Shown: one piece after another, positions 5,757 through 7,199 of the stretch
How positions within the stretch are numbered: the first letter of the stretch is position 1
How the letters are laid out: every line of letters starts with the position of its first letter
NCBI GenBank assembly: GCA_903887655.1
Contig: CAISQQ010000522.1
Coordinates: 1-7,199, forward strand
DNA: 7,199 nucleotides
From: an uncultured Burkholderiales bacterium
Lineage (GTDB): Bacteria > Pseudomonadota > Gammaproteobacteria > Burkholderiales > Burkholderiaceae_C
Direction of reading: 5' to 3'
Position numbers and translations under genes: made by a program
Notes under the pieces: model-generated
Told to the model about the DNA's origin: nothing
Database searches by the model: none
What the model saw: the letters and a program-made list of their open reading frames with translations, nothing else

Positions 5757-6611
5757 TCAGTCGATGAGGAGTGCAATGGGTGCAAATCCACCCAGTTGGT
5801 ACTCAAAGCGGTCCCCGGCTTTGGGGAATTGCGAGCTCACCAAGGAGCCCAAAATACAAAGCTCCCCTTTTTCTAGCACCTCACCGCGTTGATTCGCCGC
5901 ATTGGCCAGCCACGCCAAGGCCTCGAGCGGGTGGCCCATCAATTCTCGACCTCTGCCGTGTCCGATGGGCTCGCCGTTGCGCGAGACTTGGCCCGCCAGA
6001 CAGGCCAAGGGGTCGTCTGCACCCAAGGGGCAGGCCTTGGGCAAAAGCGAGACCAGCGTTTTTTGCTCGCCCCTGATCACCCCCTCGTTCCAAGCGTTGT
6101 CGGCCGTGAGCTCGAGCCCTTTGTCGTGCATGTCGGGGTAGTTGGCCAATCGGTCATCGGCCAACTCGATGGCCGGCGCGATCCAACCCACTGCCGAGCG
6201 CACTGAGGCTGCGGTGTGGGCGTGTGGTCCTCGCTCGAGGTCGCGACTCAAGACCACGGCAATCTCGAACTCCACGATCAACCGGGTGTAGGCCAACAGT
6301 TGGGTTTGGGCGGGAGAGGCAACGACTTGTTTTTGGTGCAAGCGCCCTGCAACCGGTTGCGCCAGGCCCACCATCTTTTGCATGACGGGGGTGGAGAGCG
6401 CGATTTTCCAGCCAACCGTGGGACCACACTGTTCACTCTTGAGGCGGACAAAGGCCTGTTGGGCGGCGGTGGCCTCCTCTGGGGTGCGGGCTCGAAGGGC
6501 CTGGGGTGCGCGCTTGAACGTCTCGCCTCGGGCGTGGGCTTGCACGAACCAACGGGCCAAAGCCTCGGGGTCAAATGCGCGAGCGCGGGTTCTGCCAAGG
6601 GACGTGTGCAT
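5757..6611 (-). CDS. 2-keto-4-pentenoate hydratase-type enzyme (fumarylacetoacetase superfamily)
   Basis: Predicted cytoplasmic hydratase, 284 residues. Family members such as MhpD, XylJ and the 2-oxohept-3-ene-1,7-dioate hydratases add water to 2-oxo-4-enoates after meta-cleavage of aromatic rings, using a divalent metal; some relatives are 4-oxalocrotonate decarboxylases. Visible features: GWKIAL (67-72) with the conserved Lys, the metal-ligand pair in IVEFEIAVVL (Glu114 and Glu116), the third ligand candidate Glu149 in APAIELADDR, an N-terminal helical segment, HPLEALAWLAN (227-237), and a closing LCILGSL...AGDRFEYQL...G segment. These match the family in order. The ATG at 6611 gives the usual length; the open frame to 6761 adds 50 residues that look non-coding (repeat and Pro/His-rich), so I excluded it, although no strong ribosome site precedes 6611. 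It stands alone, converging on ppk2 and diverging from gst. No ring-cleavage dioxygenase or aldolase is nearby, so the substrate is open. Confidence 0.9.
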   Translation of the reverse strand: MHTSLGRTRARAFDPEALARWFVQAHARGETFKRAPQALRARTPEEATAAQQAFVRLKSEQCGPTVGWKIALSTPVMQKMVGLAQPVAGRLHQKQVVASPAQTQLLAYTRLIVEFEIAVVLSRDLERGPHAHTAASVRSAVGWIAPAIELADDRLANYPDMHDKGLELTADNAWNEGVIRGEQKTLVSLLPKACPLGADDPLACLAGQVSRNGEPIGHGRGRELMGHPLEALAWLANAANQRGEVLEKGELCILGSLVSSQFPKAGDRFEYQLGGFAPIALLID

Positions 6612-6717
6612 GGTCTGGAGTTTTGAAGGGTGAGGGTGAGGGGGGAGGGCAGGTGATTTTAACCAGAGAGCCCAGGCGCTCGACACACCCCTGCGGGCCA
6701 ACACCTGAGGGTTTGGT

Positions 6718-6763
6718 CTCAACAGTGTCCCCAACAATGCCCTCAACAGTGGACAAGACATTG
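6718..6763. repeat. Array of 12-bp-period direct repeats in the hydratase-gst intergenic region
   Basis: CTCAACAGTG (6718-6727), CCCAACAATG (6730-6739) and CTCAACAGTG (6742-6751) start exactly 12 bp apart. A degenerate fourth copy, CAAGACATTG (6754-6763), has 6 of 10 matches and keeps the period. The array lies directly upstream of a candidate promoter for gst and 107-152 bp before the hydratase start. It could be a set of regulator binding sites, or a slippage product; in one frame it would encode a four-residue repeat LLxx, but I regard the region as non-coding. Confidence 0.6.
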
Positions 6764-6785
6764 CTCTTTACCGCACCCTCGCCAA

Positions 6786-6813
6786 TTCACCCTCACCGAG
6801 TTGGTGCTATATT
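6786..6813 (+). promoter_or_regulatory. Candidate sigma-70 promoter for gst
   Basis: TTCACC (6786-6791, four of six matches to TTGACA) and TATATT (6808-6813, five of six to TATAAT) are separated by 16 bp. Transcription would begin near 6820, giving a leader of about 36 nt. The 12-bp repeat array ends about 22 bp before the -35. No equally good opposite-strand promoter for the hydratase was seen in this 244-bp gap. Confidence 0.45.
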
Positions 6814-6855
6814 CATGCGTCTCCACACCCCTTGTTCCCTTGAAAGAAGTCGACC

Positions 6856-7199
6856 ATGATTGAGTTTTACTACAACGCGGCCCCCAACCCCATGAAGGTG
6901 GCGCTCCTCTTGGAAGAATTGGGCTTGGCCTACGAGGCCATTGCGGTGGACACCCGCAAAGGCGAGCAGTTTCGCGCGTCGCTTTTGAAGATCAACCCCA
7001 ACGCCAAAGTTCCGGCCATCGTGGACAACGGGGTGTCGGTGTTTGACAGCAATGCCATCTTGCTTTATTTGGCTGAAAAAGAGCAGCGCTTTGTGCCTTT
7101 GACGCCTGGCACCCCCGAGCGGGCCGCCATGCTGTCTTGGCTCATGTTCATCGCCTCAGGCGTGGGGCCTTTTTCAGGGCAGTCGGTGCATTTTCGCCA
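6856..7199 (+). CDS. Glutathione S-transferase family protein, nu-class-like (YfcG/YghU type), 3' end outside the window
   Basis: Partial gene: 114 complete codons are visible and the frame is still open at the window edge. The product begins MIEFYYNAAPNPMKVALLLE, a thioredoxin-fold N-terminal GST domain, followed by NPNAKVPAIVD (about 48-58) with the cis-proline that contacts glutathione, and VFDSNAILLYLAEK (about 62-75) with the Asp-Ser glutathione-binding pair. The early C-terminal domain contains SWLMFIASGVGPFSGQSVHF, which resembles the GP(M/F)xGQxxHF region of E. coli YfcG and YghU. Those enzymes are cytosolic glutathione-dependent disulfide reductases with little classic transferase activity. 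YfcG's Asn11 is matched by Asn11 here, but its Thr9 is replaced by Ala9. A weak AAGAAG precedes the ATG. The gene diverges from the hydratase and has a plausible promoter of its own. The assignment to the GST family is strong; subclass is inferred from motifs. Confidence 0.88.
   Translation, partial: MIEFYYNAAPNPMKVALLLEELGLAYEAIAVDTRKGEQFRASLLKINPNAKVPAIVDNGVSVFDSNAILLYLAEKEQRFVPLTPGTPERAAMLSWLMFIASGVGPFSGQSVHFR

Noticed and set aside
4877..5806. Minus-strand open frame of 309 codons opposite ppk2
   Set aside because: It mirrors the strongly supported ppk2 coding region and shows no family motif; a codon-bias shadow.
6612..6761. 50-residue N-terminal extension of the hydratase
   Set aside because: The added sequence is Pro/His/Leu-rich, includes the 12-bp repeat array, and lies before the normal family start; 6611 gives the expected length.
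1..7199. Catabolic gene island or mobile element
   Set aside because: Enzyme types fit catabolism, but no transposase, integrase, tRNA, terminal repeats or obvious shift in base or codon use mark a boundary.

Overview
The window looks like chromosomal DNA of a betaproteobacterium, most likely a member of Burkholderiales and possibly Comamonadaceae. The basis is the fairly high G+C with G/C-ending codons, two Bug-family (TctC-like) periplasmic solute-binding proteins without membrane partners (a family greatly expanded in Burkholderiales), and the mix of catabolic-type enzymes. This placement is inference; no rRNA or marker gene is present.

Layout. Left block (11-3374), all on the minus strand and transcribed right to left: a Bug-family binding protein (2322-3374), an alpha/beta hydrolase (1321-2160, apparently starting at TTG behind a strong AGGAG site), and a second Bug-family binding protein (11-1138) with an unusually long, hexanucleotide-repeat-encoded signal region. 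Gaps of about 160-180 bp separate them, so they may be a loose operon or separate units. A divergent promoter region (3375-3630) follows. Right of it, on the plus strand, lie a luciferase-like (LLM) flavin-dependent monooxygenase (3631-4773) and a class I-like polyphosphate kinase 2 (4844-5737). A 2-oxopent-4-enoate-hydratase-type enzyme (5757-6611) converges on ppk2 from the minus strand. A second divergent intergenic region (6612-6855) leads into the 5' part of a nu-class-like glutathione S-transferase gene (6856 to the window end).

How the genes may work together. The two binding proteins would capture small organic (often carboxylate) solutes in the periplasm. The hydrolase, the LLM monooxygenase, the hydratase and the GST are enzyme types common at the edges of aromatic or xenobiotic carboxylate catabolism. 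No complete pathway is present, and a shared substrate is conjecture. Ppk2 stands apart: it uses polyphosphate to rephosphorylate nucleoside diphosphates. The 50 bp before its start hold four GTCA half-sites spaced 11, 13 and 11 bp, which read as two tandem Pho boxes with a correctly placed -10 position. This is the best regulatory signal in the window and suggests PhoB (phosphate-starvation) control.

Other notable points are a 12-bp-period direct repeat array upstream of the gst promoter, two CGGT/ACCG palindromes flanking the predicted LLM promoter, and short tandem repeats in non-conserved sequence. I see no tRNA, rRNA, CRISPR array, insertion sequence or clear mobile-element boundary, and no convincing wholly novel system.
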